From NCBI RefSeq assembly GCF_042657385.1, contig NZ_JBHSLA010000002.1, positions 248,001 through 312,000 of the forward strand: a stretch of DNA of 64,000 bases. Reading direction: 5' to 3'. Source of the stretch: Algorimicrobium hallyeonense (GTDB lineage Bacteria > Bacteroidota > Bacteroidia > Flavobacteriales > Flavobacteriaceae). Positions 26,073 to 33,969 of the stretch are shown here, piece by piece; the first letter of the stretch is position 1, and every line of letters starts with the position of its first letter. Under the pieces are notes generated by a model. That model was not told where the DNA came from and did not search any database. It saw only the letters and a list, made by a program, of their open reading frames with translations. The position numbers were made by a program, and so were the translations under genes.

Positions 26073-27185
26073 TTATCTTCTTCGACTAGTGTCCGATTGT
26101 CTGGAATTACTAGTAGTTTTTCTTTCTTTACTATATGTACGAGATTTAGGAGCCGTTGGTTTTTTATATGCCTGATTTTTTTTATTTACCCGTTTAGATT
26201 GGGTTCTAGAGCTAGTACTTTTCCTTGTACTGTTTTCCCTTGAGCCGTACGCAGAAACTTTTCTATTGTTAGTTCTTGTACTTGCCTTACTATTGCTACG
26301 AGTTCTTGGTTTTGAGCTTGCTTCGGTTTTACTTCGTGCATTACCATTTGTTTTCAAAGTATTAGAACGTCTTGAGTTTGTATTTCCTCTAACGGAAGTC
26401 TCATTAGCTCGACTTCTAGGCGATTGCTGCACCGCATTATTTCTACTTCTAGGAGCTTGTTGTGAAACCGAGTTTCCACGTCTATTTGGTGTTCTTGTTG
26501 CTAATTCGGAACGCCTAGTTATAGTATTGCCTCTTCGACTAGCAACGGCACTCGTACGTCTGTAATTATTGGTGAAGGGTGTAGAATAACTATAACGAAC
26601 AGGTGTGTAATGCTGTCTGTATGGCCTTTTATAAACTACGCAATAATCGTAAGCCGGAACGCGGTAATACCTGTGCCAAGGTCTATATACATAAATGCGG
26701 TTATAAGGGTTGATAAAACCTGTACAGTACGTGAATTGGTTATATCTATTATAATGAACATACATACCGCCAACACTCACCAAATAACCAAAACTATTGT
26801 AGCGCATGTTCACATCTCCAACACGAGTTACACGACCGTAATAATCATAATAAACAAGAACATGTTCAATTTGAATTATGGCACCAAACTCATCGTATTG
26901 TACAAAGCCATTATAATCATAACCTGTATTAAAACTAATGCTTACATTGGGTGTATTAACGGTTACATTCACATTATTCGTGTAATTCGGCATATGAAAA
27001 TCAAATTGCCCATCCGGAAATAACGAAAACTCGATTCCGCCTTCAACAAAAATGAAATTATTCCCATTACCAAATCCGCTATTGTTTATTTCATAAGGTT
27101 TTTGGTCTGGTATATCGTTTGTATTGGCCATGACTGCTGTACTTGACACAAATAGTATCGAAAGTAAAAATGCTAACTGTTTCAT
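26073..27185 (-). CDS. Secreted protein with very basic low-complexity tail (paralogue A)
   Basis: The 370-aa protein has a signal peptide (MKQLAFLLSILFVSSTAVMA). Residues about 40-170 contain the module shared with the gene at 27424-28140: FIFVEGGIEFSLFPDGQFDFH, then short repeats such as YYDYYGRVTRVGDVNMRYNSFGYLVSVGGMYVHYNRYNQF. From about residue 205 to the end it is Arg/Ser/Thr/Lys/Asn-rich with almost no acidic or hydrophobic residues (RRGNTITRRSELATRT, RSNTLKTNGNARSKTEA). The tail would be strongly positive and disordered outside the membrane, suited to binding acidic polymers. I do not know a characterised member. A sigma-54-like element lies 37 bases upstream. Confidence 0.75.
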   Translation of the reverse strand: MKQLAFLLSILFVSSTAVMANTNDIPDQKPYEINNSGFGNGNNFIFVEGGIEFSLFPDGQFDFHMPNYTNNVNVTVNTPNVSISFNTGYDYNGFVQYDEFGAIIQIEHVLVYYDYYGRVTRVGDVNMRYNSFGYLVSVGGMYVHYNRYNQFTYCTGFINPYNRIYVYRPWHRYYRVPAYDYCVVYKRPYRQHYTPVRYSYSTPFTNNYRRTSAVASRRGNTITRRSELATRTPNRRGNSVSQQAPRSRNNAVQQSPRSRANETSVRGNTNSRRSNTLKTNGNARSKTEASSKPRTRSNSKASTRTNNRKVSAYGSRENSTRKSTSSRTQSKRVNKKNQAYKKPTAPKSRTYSKERKTTSNSRQSDTSRRR

Positions 27186-27221
27186 AATTGTTGTGTATTA
27201 ATTAAACTCATTTGTAATAAA

Positions 27222-27236
27222 ACAAACAACGTGCCA
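27222..27236 (-). promoter_or_regulatory. Sigma-54-like promoter of paralogue A
   Basis: On the minus strand the sequence is TGGCACG-TTGT-TTGTT. It agrees with the sigma-54 consensus TGGCACG-N4-TTGCW at all positions except the C of the -12 GC. The implied transcription start is near 27209-27211, about 25 bases before the ATG at 27185. The upstream side is T-rich (ATTTTGGCACG), as usual for this class. Confidence 0.6.
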
Positions 27237-27353
27237 AAATACTTACATAACTAGTAAGCTGGTGATATTCAATGAATTAAAATTTAATTAGAACTTTAGA
27301 ATTGAAAGGTTGGTGTTTATAATTTCTACTAATTGAACAACTCATGAAAAAAC

Positions 27354-27394
27354 AAAAATCCCAAATAATCGTTTTCGGATTACTTGGGATTTTT
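27354..27394 (-). terminator. Intrinsic terminator of paralogue B
   Basis: Fifteen-bp stem aaatcccaaataatc (27356-27370) / gattacttgggattt (27378-27392) with one A-C mismatch and a 7-base loop; A residues on the left give a T run on the minus strand. Confidence 0.85.
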
Positions 27395-27396
27395 CA

Positions 27397-27420
27397 CTAA
27401 CTAACAAACTAACTAACTAA
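27397..27420. repeat. CTAA tandem repeat
   Basis: Imperfect tandem repeat of ctaa (ctaactaacaaactaactaactaa) between the stop of paralogue B and its terminator. On the minus strand it reads as TTAG units just before the hairpin. Confidence 0.8.
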
Positions 27421-27423
27421 AAC

Positions 27424-28140
27424 TTATCTTTTCCGCTTTAATGGCTGCGTTTTTATTTTAGAATTATCTGTTTTGTCTTTTCTGTAGTAATAGAAATCTT
27501 CTGAATTATGGTCATTATAATTATAATCAGAATGTGTATTTGTAGAGCCATGATTTATAGTACAGCCATATATACCACATAGGTGACACATATTACTAAA
27601 TGGACTTACAAAACCATGTTGACTAATAATTTCGCCCCAATGGTTATAATTAATATGTAATCCGCCTACTTGTTTTAACAAGCCATTTCGGTTATAACTC
27701 ATATAGATTGAGCCAGCACGTTTAATTTTTCCGTTGCGGTCGTAATTAATAAATACATTCCCAATTCGTCTTACTTGTCCGTTGGCATCATGCGTTACAA
27801 TGACACCTTGATTTCTTGGAGCTGCATATCGTACGCGGTTATTGGTTGCAGGTGCACCATAGGTAATATTTACAGAACCCCGTTTTGTATGTGTTGAACT
27901 CCTATAGTAATAATTACTTTCAAAGTGACTTGCCTGTGAATTCGCATTTGTATTGAAGTCAAAACTACCATTTGGAAAAATCATGAATTCAATGCCACGT
28001 TCTATAAAAATAATTGGCTGCGCATAGCTAGGGTTCAAAATTACTAAATCATCAGCTGTAGAAACAGACCGATTTGTGTTTGCTGTTACAGTTGTTAATC
28101 CTATTAACAAAGCTGTAATTAAAAGTACTTGTTTTTTCAT
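27424..28140 (-). CDS. Secreted protein, paralogue B of the 26073 gene
   Basis: The frame is open from 28221, but I start at the ATG at 28138-28140 because it gives a signal peptide (MKKQVLLITALLIGLTTVTA) and because the sigma-54-like promoter lies at 28206-28220, inside the longer frame. Product 238 aa. It shares with paralogue A the segment IIFIERGIEFMIFPNGSFDF and a run of repeated units: VRRIGNVFINYDRNGK, IKRAGSIYMSYNRNGL, LKQVGGLHINYNHWGE. These ~19-residue units look like YD/RHS-like or toast-rack beta-repeats. The tail has a CHLCGIYGC cluster and a basic end (KTQPLKRKR) far shorter than in paralogue A. Function unknown. Confidence 0.75.
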   Translation of the reverse strand: MKKQVLLITALLIGLTTVTANTNRSVSTADDLVILNPSYAQPIIFIERGIEFMIFPNGSFDFNTNANSQASHFESNYYYRSSTHTKRGSVNITYGAPATNNRVRYAAPRNQGVIVTHDANGQVRRIGNVFINYDRNGKIKRAGSIYMSYNRNGLLKQVGGLHINYNHWGEIISQHGFVSPFSNMCHLCGIYGCTINHGSTNTHSDYNYNDHNSEDFYYYRKDKTDNSKIKTQPLKRKR

Positions 28141-28205
28141 CGTATTAGGATTTTGATTATGCCTACTCATAAGCTTTTCGGCTTTCGCTATGTTATAAAT
28201 AGTAT

Positions 28206-28220
28206 TCAATTGTCGTGCCA
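28206..28220 (-). promoter_or_regulatory. Sigma-54-like promoter of paralogue B
   Basis: Minus-strand sequence TGGCACG-ACAA-TTGAA, matching TGGCACG-N4-TTGCW except for the C. It shares the longer block ATTTTGGCACG with the element before paralogue A, while the sequences on either side differ. Transcription would start near 28194, 54 bases before the ATG. Confidence 0.58.
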
Positions 28221-28308
28221 AAATAATAACTTATTGACATTCAGGAATATATATAAGTGTTAAAGACGAATAATTTATTTACTTTTATCTGTACCAACTT
28301 TTTCATAT

Positions 28309-29373
28309 ATGCCAACTACAAAATACACCTGTAAAAACTGTGAAGAATCTTTTAATGAGGACTATAAGTTCTGTCCAAATTGTGGGCAAAAATCTAAAGA
28401 TAACATTACGTTAGGTGTACTATTTAGTAATACTATAAGTAACTACTTTTCAGTAGATGCTAGATTCTTTAAAAGTTTTATCCCCTTAATGTTTAAACCG
28501 GGCTATTTAGCCCAACGTTTTTTAGAAGGCAAACGACTGCTGTATTTACATCCGGCACAATTGTATTTGTTTATGTCGGTTGTATTTTTCTTCTTGTTCT
28601 CATTTGTTGCTAATAAACAAGCAGAAACCATTGATTCATCTATGGAGAAAAGTTTTGAGCAAGCTAAAGTGGTAGTGGATTCTTTAACATTAAAACCTGT
28701 AGATTCTTTACAACTTGAAAATTATATGAAACCCTATTTAGAAAAACATGAGAAAATGGGCATTTCAAATAAAGAACTTAAAAATTTAGATTCTATTATA
28801 AAAAAAGGAGAGAGCACAAAGCCAGTGTTTAATTTTGGTTTTAATCAAACAGAAATTGATTCATTAATTAGAATAGGCGCATCCAATGAAACCATTTATA
28901 AGCACATGGGACTTGAGGAAGATGCTGGATATTTAAAAAAACGTTCTTATGAGCAAGCGCTCAAGTTTTTTAAAACTAAAAGTGGTGGTTCTATATTAAA
29001 ACGCTTTTATGATACGCTTCCGTTTGCTATGTTTTTCCTACTGCCAATTTTTGCACTCTTACTTAAACTTTTCTATTTTAAAAAAGGCACGTACGCTATT
29101 CACTTGGTTTTTAGTTTTTACTTCTTTGCCTATTTGTTCACGGTGTTTAGTATTCTTTTACTTTGTAATTTTATTTGGGAAGGATTCCCTGGTTGGTTGA
29201 CCTTTTTGGTTATGTTATTCACATTTATATACCTTTTTATTGCATTAAAGCGGTTTTATAAACAAGGGTGGTTTTTGAGTTTTATAAAGTGTAACGTCAT
29301 TGTTTTTATATTTTTCACTTTATTATTTCCAATAACTTTTTTCTTGGGGTTTTTTGCTTTTTTATATTATTAA
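28309..29373 (+). CDS. DUF3667 membrane protein with N-terminal zinc ribbon
   Basis: The 354-aa protein opens with a four-cysteine zinc ribbon (YTCKNCEESF...FCPNCGQK, residues 7-26) followed by the DUF3667 block (NTISNYFSVDARFFKSFIPLMFKPGYLAQRFLEGKRLLYLHPAQLYLFMS) leading into the first transmembrane helix. A ~130-residue charged region is followed by four to five more helices. Function unknown. The last four bases overlap the end of uvrA on the other strand, and no terminator separates them. Confidence 0.85.
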   Translation: MPTTKYTCKNCEESFNEDYKFCPNCGQKSKDNITLGVLFSNTISNYFSVDARFFKSFIPLMFKPGYLAQRFLEGKRLLYLHPAQLYLFMSVVFFFLFSFVANKQAETIDSSMEKSFEQAKVVVDSLTLKPVDSLQLENYMKPYLEKHEKMGISNKELKNLDSIIKKGESTKPVFNFGFNQTEIDSLIRIGASNETIYKHMGLEEDAGYLKKRSYEQALKFFKTKSGGSILKRFYDTLPFAMFFLLPIFALLLKLFYFKKGTYAIHLVFSFYFFAYLFTVFSILLLCNFIWEGFPGWLTFLVMLFTFIYLFIALKRFYKQGWFLSFIKCNVIVFIFFTLLFPITFFLGFFAFLYY

Positions 29374-32156
29374 AGCTTTTCTTTAAGGTATTTACCCGTA
29401 ATGGATTTTTTATTTTTAACTAATTCTTCTGGCGTACCTTCAGCAATAAGATAACCACCACGTTCACCACCTTCTGGTCCTAAATCAATAATATAATCGG
29501 CACATTTAATCAATTCTAGATTATGTTCAATTACAATTATGGAATGGCCTTTTTCAATTAAGGCATAAAAGGATTTCAATAGTTTCTGAATATCATGAAA
29601 ATGTAGACCTGTTGTGGGTTCATCAAAAATGAATAAGGCTTGATCACTTTTACTACCTTTTCCTAAAAATGTAGCTAATTTTATGCGTTGAGCCTCACCA
29701 CCAGAAAGGGTAGAGGAGCTTTGTCCTAGTGTTACATAACCCAAACCAACATCTTGTAAGGGTTGTAGTTTTGTTTGAATTTTTTTCTGTTCGGTCTTCG
29801 TGAAAAAATCAATGGCATCATCAATAGTTAAGTTTAATATATCATCAATAGATTTGCCTTCAAATAGAACTTCTAATACTTCTTTCTTAAAGCGTTTTCC
29901 ATTACAAGTTTCACAGGTTAAATGCACATCTGCCATAAATTGCATTTCAATAGTCACTTCACCTTCACCTTTGCAGGTTTCACAACGACCACCATCTACA
30001 TTAAAACTAAAATGCTTGGGTTGGTAATTCCGAATGTTACTTAATTTCTGACTCGCAAAAAGCGCGCGAATATCATCATAAGCCTTGATGTAAGTCACCG
30101 GATTTGAACGTGACGATCTTCCTATAGGGTTTTGATCTACAAATTCAATATGTTTTACATTATTGAAATTTCCTTTTAATTCCGAAAATTGCCCTGGTTT
30201 ATCACCAAAGTCCGTTATTTTCTTTTGTAAAGCAGGATACACAATTTTTTTAATCAGTGTACTTTTTCCACTTCCAGAAACGCCTGTTACAACGGTTAGC
30301 ATACCAAGCGGGAGTGTGACATCAATGTTTTTTAAATTGTTTTCTTTGGCGCCAATAATTTCAACCGCATATTTAGACGTGCGTCTTTTTTCAGGAACTT
30401 TAATTTCCAAATCACCATTTAAATATTGTGCCGTTAAAGACGACGATTTTAAAATATCCTGAAACGTTCCAGTGGCAACCACGTTACCACCAAATGTGCC
30501 TGCTTCAGGGCCAATATCTATAATTTCATCTGCAGCTTGCATGATATCTTCATCATGTTCTACTACAATTACGGTATTACCTAAATCGCGCAAAGCTTTT
30601 AAAACATCAATTAAACGTTCGGTATCTTTTGGGTGTAAACCAATACTAGGCTCATCTAAAATGTACATGGAACCAACCAAACTACTTCCTAAACTGGTAG
30701 CTAAATTAATTCGCTGACTTTCACCACCCGAAAGTGTATTGGATTTTCGGTTGAGGGTTAAATAACTTAAGCCCACATTATCCAAAAAACTTAATCGGTT
30801 GTTTATTTCTTTTAATAAACGCTTTGCTATTTGAGTATCGTGCGCATTTAATTCGAGGTTTTTAAAGAAATCGGCTAACGAATCCAAAGGCATGTCTACC
30901 AAATCGGTAATGGTGGCATTGCTAATTTTTACAAAATCCGCTTCAGGACGTAAACGTTTTCCTTTACAGGTTTTACACTTTGTTTTTCCACGATATCTAG
31001 AAAGCATTACCCGATTTTGAATTTTGTAGGCTTTGGATTCTAATTCGGCAAAAAAGCTATTTAAGCCTTCAAAATATTCATTACCATCCCAAACTAATTG
31101 TTTTTGGTCAGGCGTTAAATCATAATAAGGTTTATGTATAGGGAAATCGAATTTGTGCGAATTATTAACCAGCTGATCTTTATACCAACTCATACTATCA
31201 CCGCGCCATGCAAATACAGCGCTTTCATAAATGGATAAACCCGTATTTGGAATAACCAAATCTTCATCAATTCCAATTACATCGCCATAACCCTCACAGG
31301 TTGGACAAGCACCATACGGATTATTGAAACTAAATAAATGAACATTTGGTTCTAAAAAATCAATACCATCTAATTCAAATTTATTACTAAAATGTTCTTG
31401 TGTATTTGTGGAAAGTGATTCAATATAACAATTCCCTTTTCCTTCAAAAAAGGCCGTTTCAATAGCATCGGCTAACCGGTTGTAAAAATCTTCTTCGTTT
31501 TTGGTAATGACACGATCTACAACCAAATAGATATTTTCCGGTTTTTCATTTATATCAAAAGCCTCATCAATTCGCACCACAGAGTCATTCACTTTAATTC
31601 TGGCGTAACCTTGTTGATTAAGTACTTTTAATTTATCGGCTAATGTTCTGTCTTTTTCCAAAAAAATAGGAGCGAGAAGGAGGAGTTTTTCACCTTCAGG
31701 AAAGGCTTTAATATGGTTTAAAACATCAGCAACGGTATCTTTTTTAACCTCTTTACCAGATTTAGGCGAATAGGTTTTACCAATTCTAGCAAACAGTAAT
31801 TTTAAATAATCATAAATTTCCGTTGTTGTTCCAACAGTAGAGCGAGGATTGGTAGAATTTACTTTCTGCTCTATGGCAATAGCTGGCGCAATACCTTTAA
31901 TATAGTCTACTTTAGGTTTATTTAAACGACCCAAAAACTGTCTGGCATAACTAGATAAGCTTTCTACATAACGTCTTTGCCCTTCGGCATAAAGTGTATC
32001 AAAAGCTAAACTTGATTTACCGGATCCTGATAATCCTGTAATTACCACCAATTTATTCCGAGGAATAACGACATCAATATTTTTTAAATTGTGCAGTTTA
32101 GCACCCTTAATGATGATGTTTTCTTTAGGGTTGACTTCGGAAATATTAGTATTCAT
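29370..32156 (-). CDS. uvrA: Excinuclease ABC subunit A
   Basis: The 928-aa damage-recognition ATPase of nucleotide excision repair. It has two ABC domains: Walker A GLSGSGKS at 41-48 and GVSGSGKS at about 620-628, with signature sequences NTLSGGESQRI and STLSGGEAQRI. CxxC pairs of the zinc modules are seen in CPTCEGYG, CKTCKGKRL, CETCKGEGEV and CETCNGKRF. QRRYVESLSSYARQFL near the N-terminus is diagnostic. Length fits UvrA1. uvrB and uvrC are not in the window. A TATCTTTG -7 box on the minus strand (32181-32188) lies 25 bases upstream of the ATG. Confidence 0.97.
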   Translation of the reverse strand: MNTNISEVNPKENIIIKGAKLHNLKNIDVVIPRNKLVVITGLSGSGKSSLAFDTLYAEGQRRYVESLSSYARQFLGRLNKPKVDYIKGIAPAIAIEQKVNSTNPRSTVGTTTEIYDYLKLLFARIGKTYSPKSGKEVKKDTVADVLNHIKAFPEGEKLLLLAPIFLEKDRTLADKLKVLNQQGYARIKVNDSVVRIDEAFDINEKPENIYLVVDRVITKNEEDFYNRLADAIETAFFEGKGNCYIESLSTNTQEHFSNKFELDGIDFLEPNVHLFSFNNPYGACPTCEGYGDVIGIDEDLVIPNTGLSIYESAVFAWRGDSMSWYKDQLVNNSHKFDFPIHKPYYDLTPDQKQLVWDGNEYFEGLNSFFAELESKAYKIQNRVMLSRYRGKTKCKTCKGKRLRPEADFVKISNATITDLVDMPLDSLADFFKNLELNAHDTQIAKRLLKEINNRLSFLDNVGLSYLTLNRKSNTLSGGESQRINLATSLGSSLVGSMYILDEPSIGLHPKDTERLIDVLKALRDLGNTVIVVEHDEDIMQAADEIIDIGPEAGTFGGNVVATGTFQDILKSSSLTAQYLNGDLEIKVPEKRRTSKYAVEIIGAKENNLKNIDVTLPLGMLTVVTGVSGSGKSTLIKKIVYPALQKKITDFGDKPGQFSELKGNFNNVKHIEFVDQNPIGRSSRSNPVTYIKAYDDIRALFASQKLSNIRNYQPKHFSFNVDGGRCETCKGEGEVTIEMQFMADVHLTCETCNGKRFKKEVLEVLFEGKSIDDILNLTIDDAIDFFTKTEQKKIQTKLQPLQDVGLGYVTLGQSSSTLSGGEAQRIKLATFLGKGSKSDQALFIFDEPTTGLHFHDIQKLLKSFYALIEKGHSIIVIEHNLELIKCADYIIDLGPEGGERGGYLIAEGTPEELVKNKKSITGKYLKEKL

Positions 32157-32255
32157 AAGCTATTGGCAGAATTAATTGTGCAAAGATACTACAACAAAAT
32201 ACCATTAAAAAATAGAATGTATTGCAAATTATTTTAGTGAAAAATGAAAATAAGT

Positions 32256-32287
32256 TTGTTTTTTTAAAAGATATGTTGTTATATTTG
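32256..32287 (+). promoter_or_regulatory. Promoter of the ECF sigma factor gene
   Basis: TTG at 32256-32258, 21-base spacer, TATATTTG at 32280-32287. It gives a ~95-base 5' leader. The boxes are of the housekeeping type, so the gene is not obviously autoregulated by its own product. Confidence 0.7.
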
Positions 32288-32361
32288 GGTTCTATAAACC
32301 TAAAAATCACAAGAGTAGCCTATACGTTTAACATTACTTTATAATATCTTTTTAACCCCAA

Positions 32362-32378
32362 ACCAGATTTTTTCTGGT
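32362..32378 (+). promoter_or_regulatory. Leader hairpin just before the sigma factor start
   Basis: accaga (32362-32367) pairs with tctggt (32373-32378) around a five-T loop, ending 9 bases before the ATG at 32388. It could affect ribosome access. No T run follows, so it is not a terminator. Confidence 0.35.
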
Positions 32379-32387
32379 ATAAAAGTA

Positions 32388-32978
32388 ATGATTATGCAAA
32401 ACAATCTTATCACGGATGCTACCTTGGTTACCAGTTATATACAGGGAAATGAGCAAGCTATTGAGGTCTTAATCAATAGGCATAAACAACGTATTTTCAG
32501 TTTTATTTATTCAAAAGTTTATGATCGGGATATTGCCGATGATATTTTTCAGGATACCTTTATAAAAGTTATTAAAACTTTAAAAATGGGTAAATACAAT
32601 GAGGAAGGGAAGTTTTTACCATGGGTTATGCGTATTTCTCATAATTTGGTTATAGACCATTTCCGAAAAAACAACCGTATGCCTAAATTTAGTAATACGG
32701 GTGATTTTAATATTTTTTCCGTTTTAAGTGATAGTACTTTAGATGCAGAAAGAAGTTTAATTAAAGACCAAGTGGAACATGATGTGCGTCGTGTGATTGA
32801 AGAATTACCTGAAGATCAAAAAGAAGTATTAATGATGCGTATGTATAACGACATGAGTTTTAAAGAAATATCAGAAAAAACAGGTGTTAGCATCAATACA
32901 GCTTTAGGAAGAATGCGTTACGCACTAATCAATATGAGAAAGATAATAGATAAACATAATATAGTTTTAACTAATTGA
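32388..32978 (+). CDS. ECF-type RNA polymerase sigma factor
   Basis: The 196-aa sigma factor has region 2 (EVLINRHKQRIFSFIYSKVYDRDIADDIFQDTFIKVIKTL, then FLPWVMRISHNLVIDHFRKNNR) and region 4 (VIEELPEDQKEVLMMRMYNDMSFKEISEKTGVSINTALGRMRYALINMRK). An ATG at 32394 is an equally possible start. There is no anti-sigma factor or FecR-like gene next to it. Instead a 48-aa ORF follows before a terminator, so regulation may be by another route. Similar stand-alone ECF factors are conserved in Flavobacteriaceae. Confidence 0.9.
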   Translation: MIMQNNLITDATLVTSYIQGNEQAIEVLINRHKQRIFSFIYSKVYDRDIADDIFQDTFIKVIKTLKMGKYNEEGKFLPWVMRISHNLVIDHFRKNNRMPKFSNTGDFNIFSVLSDSTLDAERSLIKDQVEHDVRRVIEELPEDQKEVLMMRMYNDMSFKEISEKTGVSINTALGRMRYALINMRKIIDKHNIVLTN

Positions 32979-33037
32979 TACAATATATTTTAACTTGTTG
33001 CGTTAAGTAGAGTATAAACCAAAAAAAATGAATTTTA

Positions 33038-33184
33038 ATGGCAAAACTTTACTCTCAAAAGAAACCTCAAAATCAAGTTAATTTAAACCCAAAAGAGGAA
33101 ACTGTAAAATTTCTTCTTGATTATTCGAAGGCTTTAAGTGTTATAAATTGTAATAAGATGAAGTTTGAAGCGCTTCTCAACTAA
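33038..33184 (+). CDS. Small protein, 48 aa, downstream of the sigma factor
   Basis: Short ORF starting MAKLYSQKKPQNQVNLNP, continuing through KEETVKFLLDYSKALSVI and ending KMKFEALLN. It has a basic, polar N-terminus and a likely amphipathic helix in the second half. It lies 59 bases after the sigma factor stop and 7 bases before the terminator hairpin, with no promoter of its own in view, so it should be on the same mRNA. That position fits a small regulator or partner of the sigma factor. No cysteine pair or helix-turn-helix is present. I recall similar small ORFs behind sigma genes in flavobacteria but cannot verify this here. Confidence 0.6.
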   Translation: MAKLYSQKKPQNQVNLNPKEETVKFLLDYSKALSVINCNKMKFEALLN

Positions 33185-33191
33185 ACTTTGA

Positions 33192-33223
33192 AAAAGTCCT
33201 GATTAGTCTCAGGACTTTTTTTT
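33192..33223 (+). terminator. Intrinsic terminator of the sigma factor operon
   Basis: Eleven-bp stem aaaagtcctga (33192-33202) / tcaggactttt (33209-33219), 6-base loop, eight T. Confidence 0.9.
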
Positions 33224-33268
33224 ACATTTCTGCAGTGGCAGCAATCTTTTTTTTCAATGATCTATATT

Positions 33269-33928
33269 CTATTTTTTGTTTTTAGAGTAGTAATCATTCA
33301 ACACCGTTTTTCTGCCTATTGCTTTAGTAATAATATCTTTGTTTAAATCCCAACCACGAGCAGGTGAATAGTCCCTGCCATACCAAATTATCTGTAAATG
33401 CAAATCGTTCCAAAGTTCCTCGGGAAATAAACGTTTGGCATCTTTTTCAGTTTGTACCACATTTTTACCATTTGTAAATCCCCAACGGTACATAAGCCTA
33501 TGAATATGTGTATCCACTGGAAACGCTGGAATACCAAACGCTTGCGATAATACCACAGCCGCCGTTTTATGACCAACAGCAGGGAGCTCCTCAAGCTCTT
33601 CATAGGTTCTCGGAACTTCACCATTATGTTTATCAATTAATATATGAGATAAGCCATAGATTCCTTTACTTTTCATGGGCGATAAACCGACAGGCTTGAT
33701 AATTTCTCTGATTTCCTCAACCGAAAGTTTTATCATATCATACGGATTATCGGCTTTTGCAAAAAGGAGTGGTGTAATTTTGTTAACACGAACATCGGTA
33801 CTTTGAGCCGACATTAAAACGGCAATCAGCAAGGTATATGGATCTTTATGGTCTAAAGGCACTGGAATAGTTGGATACAGTTCCTTTAACGTTTTTATAA
33901 CGAAATCTACCTTTTCTTGCTTGGTCAT
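33269..33928 (-). CDS. nth: Endonuclease III-like DNA glycosylase without the iron-sulfur cluster
   Basis: The 219-aa base-excision-repair glycosylase/AP lyase has the helix-hairpin-helix LEELPAVGHKTAAVVL with catalytic lysine K121 and the catalytic aspartate D139 in FPVDTHIHRL, both at the E. coli spacing. The protein contains no cysteine at all. At the place of the usual C-x6-C-x2-C-x5-C cluster it reads YGRDYSPARGWDLNKDIITK, so the [4Fe-4S] cluster cannot form. Everything else is intact, so an active cluster-free enzyme is more likely than a pseudogene. A TATCTTTG -7 box (33960-33967, minus strand) lies upstream, overlapping the start region of the divergent peroxidase gene. Confidence 0.9.
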   Translation of the reverse strand: MTKQEKVDFVIKTLKELYPTIPVPLDHKDPYTLLIAVLMSAQSTDVRVNKITPLLFAKADNPYDMIKLSVEEIREIIKPVGLSPMKSKGIYGLSHILIDKHNGEVPRTYEELEELPAVGHKTAAVVLSQAFGIPAFPVDTHIHRLMYRWGFTNGKNVVQTEKDAKRLFPEELWNDLHLQIIWYGRDYSPARGWDLNKDIITKAIGRKTVLNDYYSKNKK

Positions 33929-33969
33929 AAGTTGTATTTTTACAGAAATTGATTTTAAACAAAGATACT

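Noticed and set aside
26266..27023. Long plus-strand frames (99 and 137 aa) across the basic secreted-protein gene
   Set aside because: They lie opposite the minus-strand gene with its signal peptide and promoter, have biased composition mirroring the Arg/Ser codons, and have no promoter or family resemblance.
28141..28221. N-terminal extension MARQLNTIYNIAKAEKLMSRHNQNPNT of paralogue B
   Set aside because: It has no signal peptide and lies over the likely sigma-54-like promoter, upstream of the implied transcription start; the internal ATG gives a normal signal peptide.
33028..33081. 17-codon ORF (MNFNGKTLL...) overlapping the 48-aa ORF in another frame
   Set aside because: Very short, no domain or promoter of its own; the 48-aa frame fits the terminator better.
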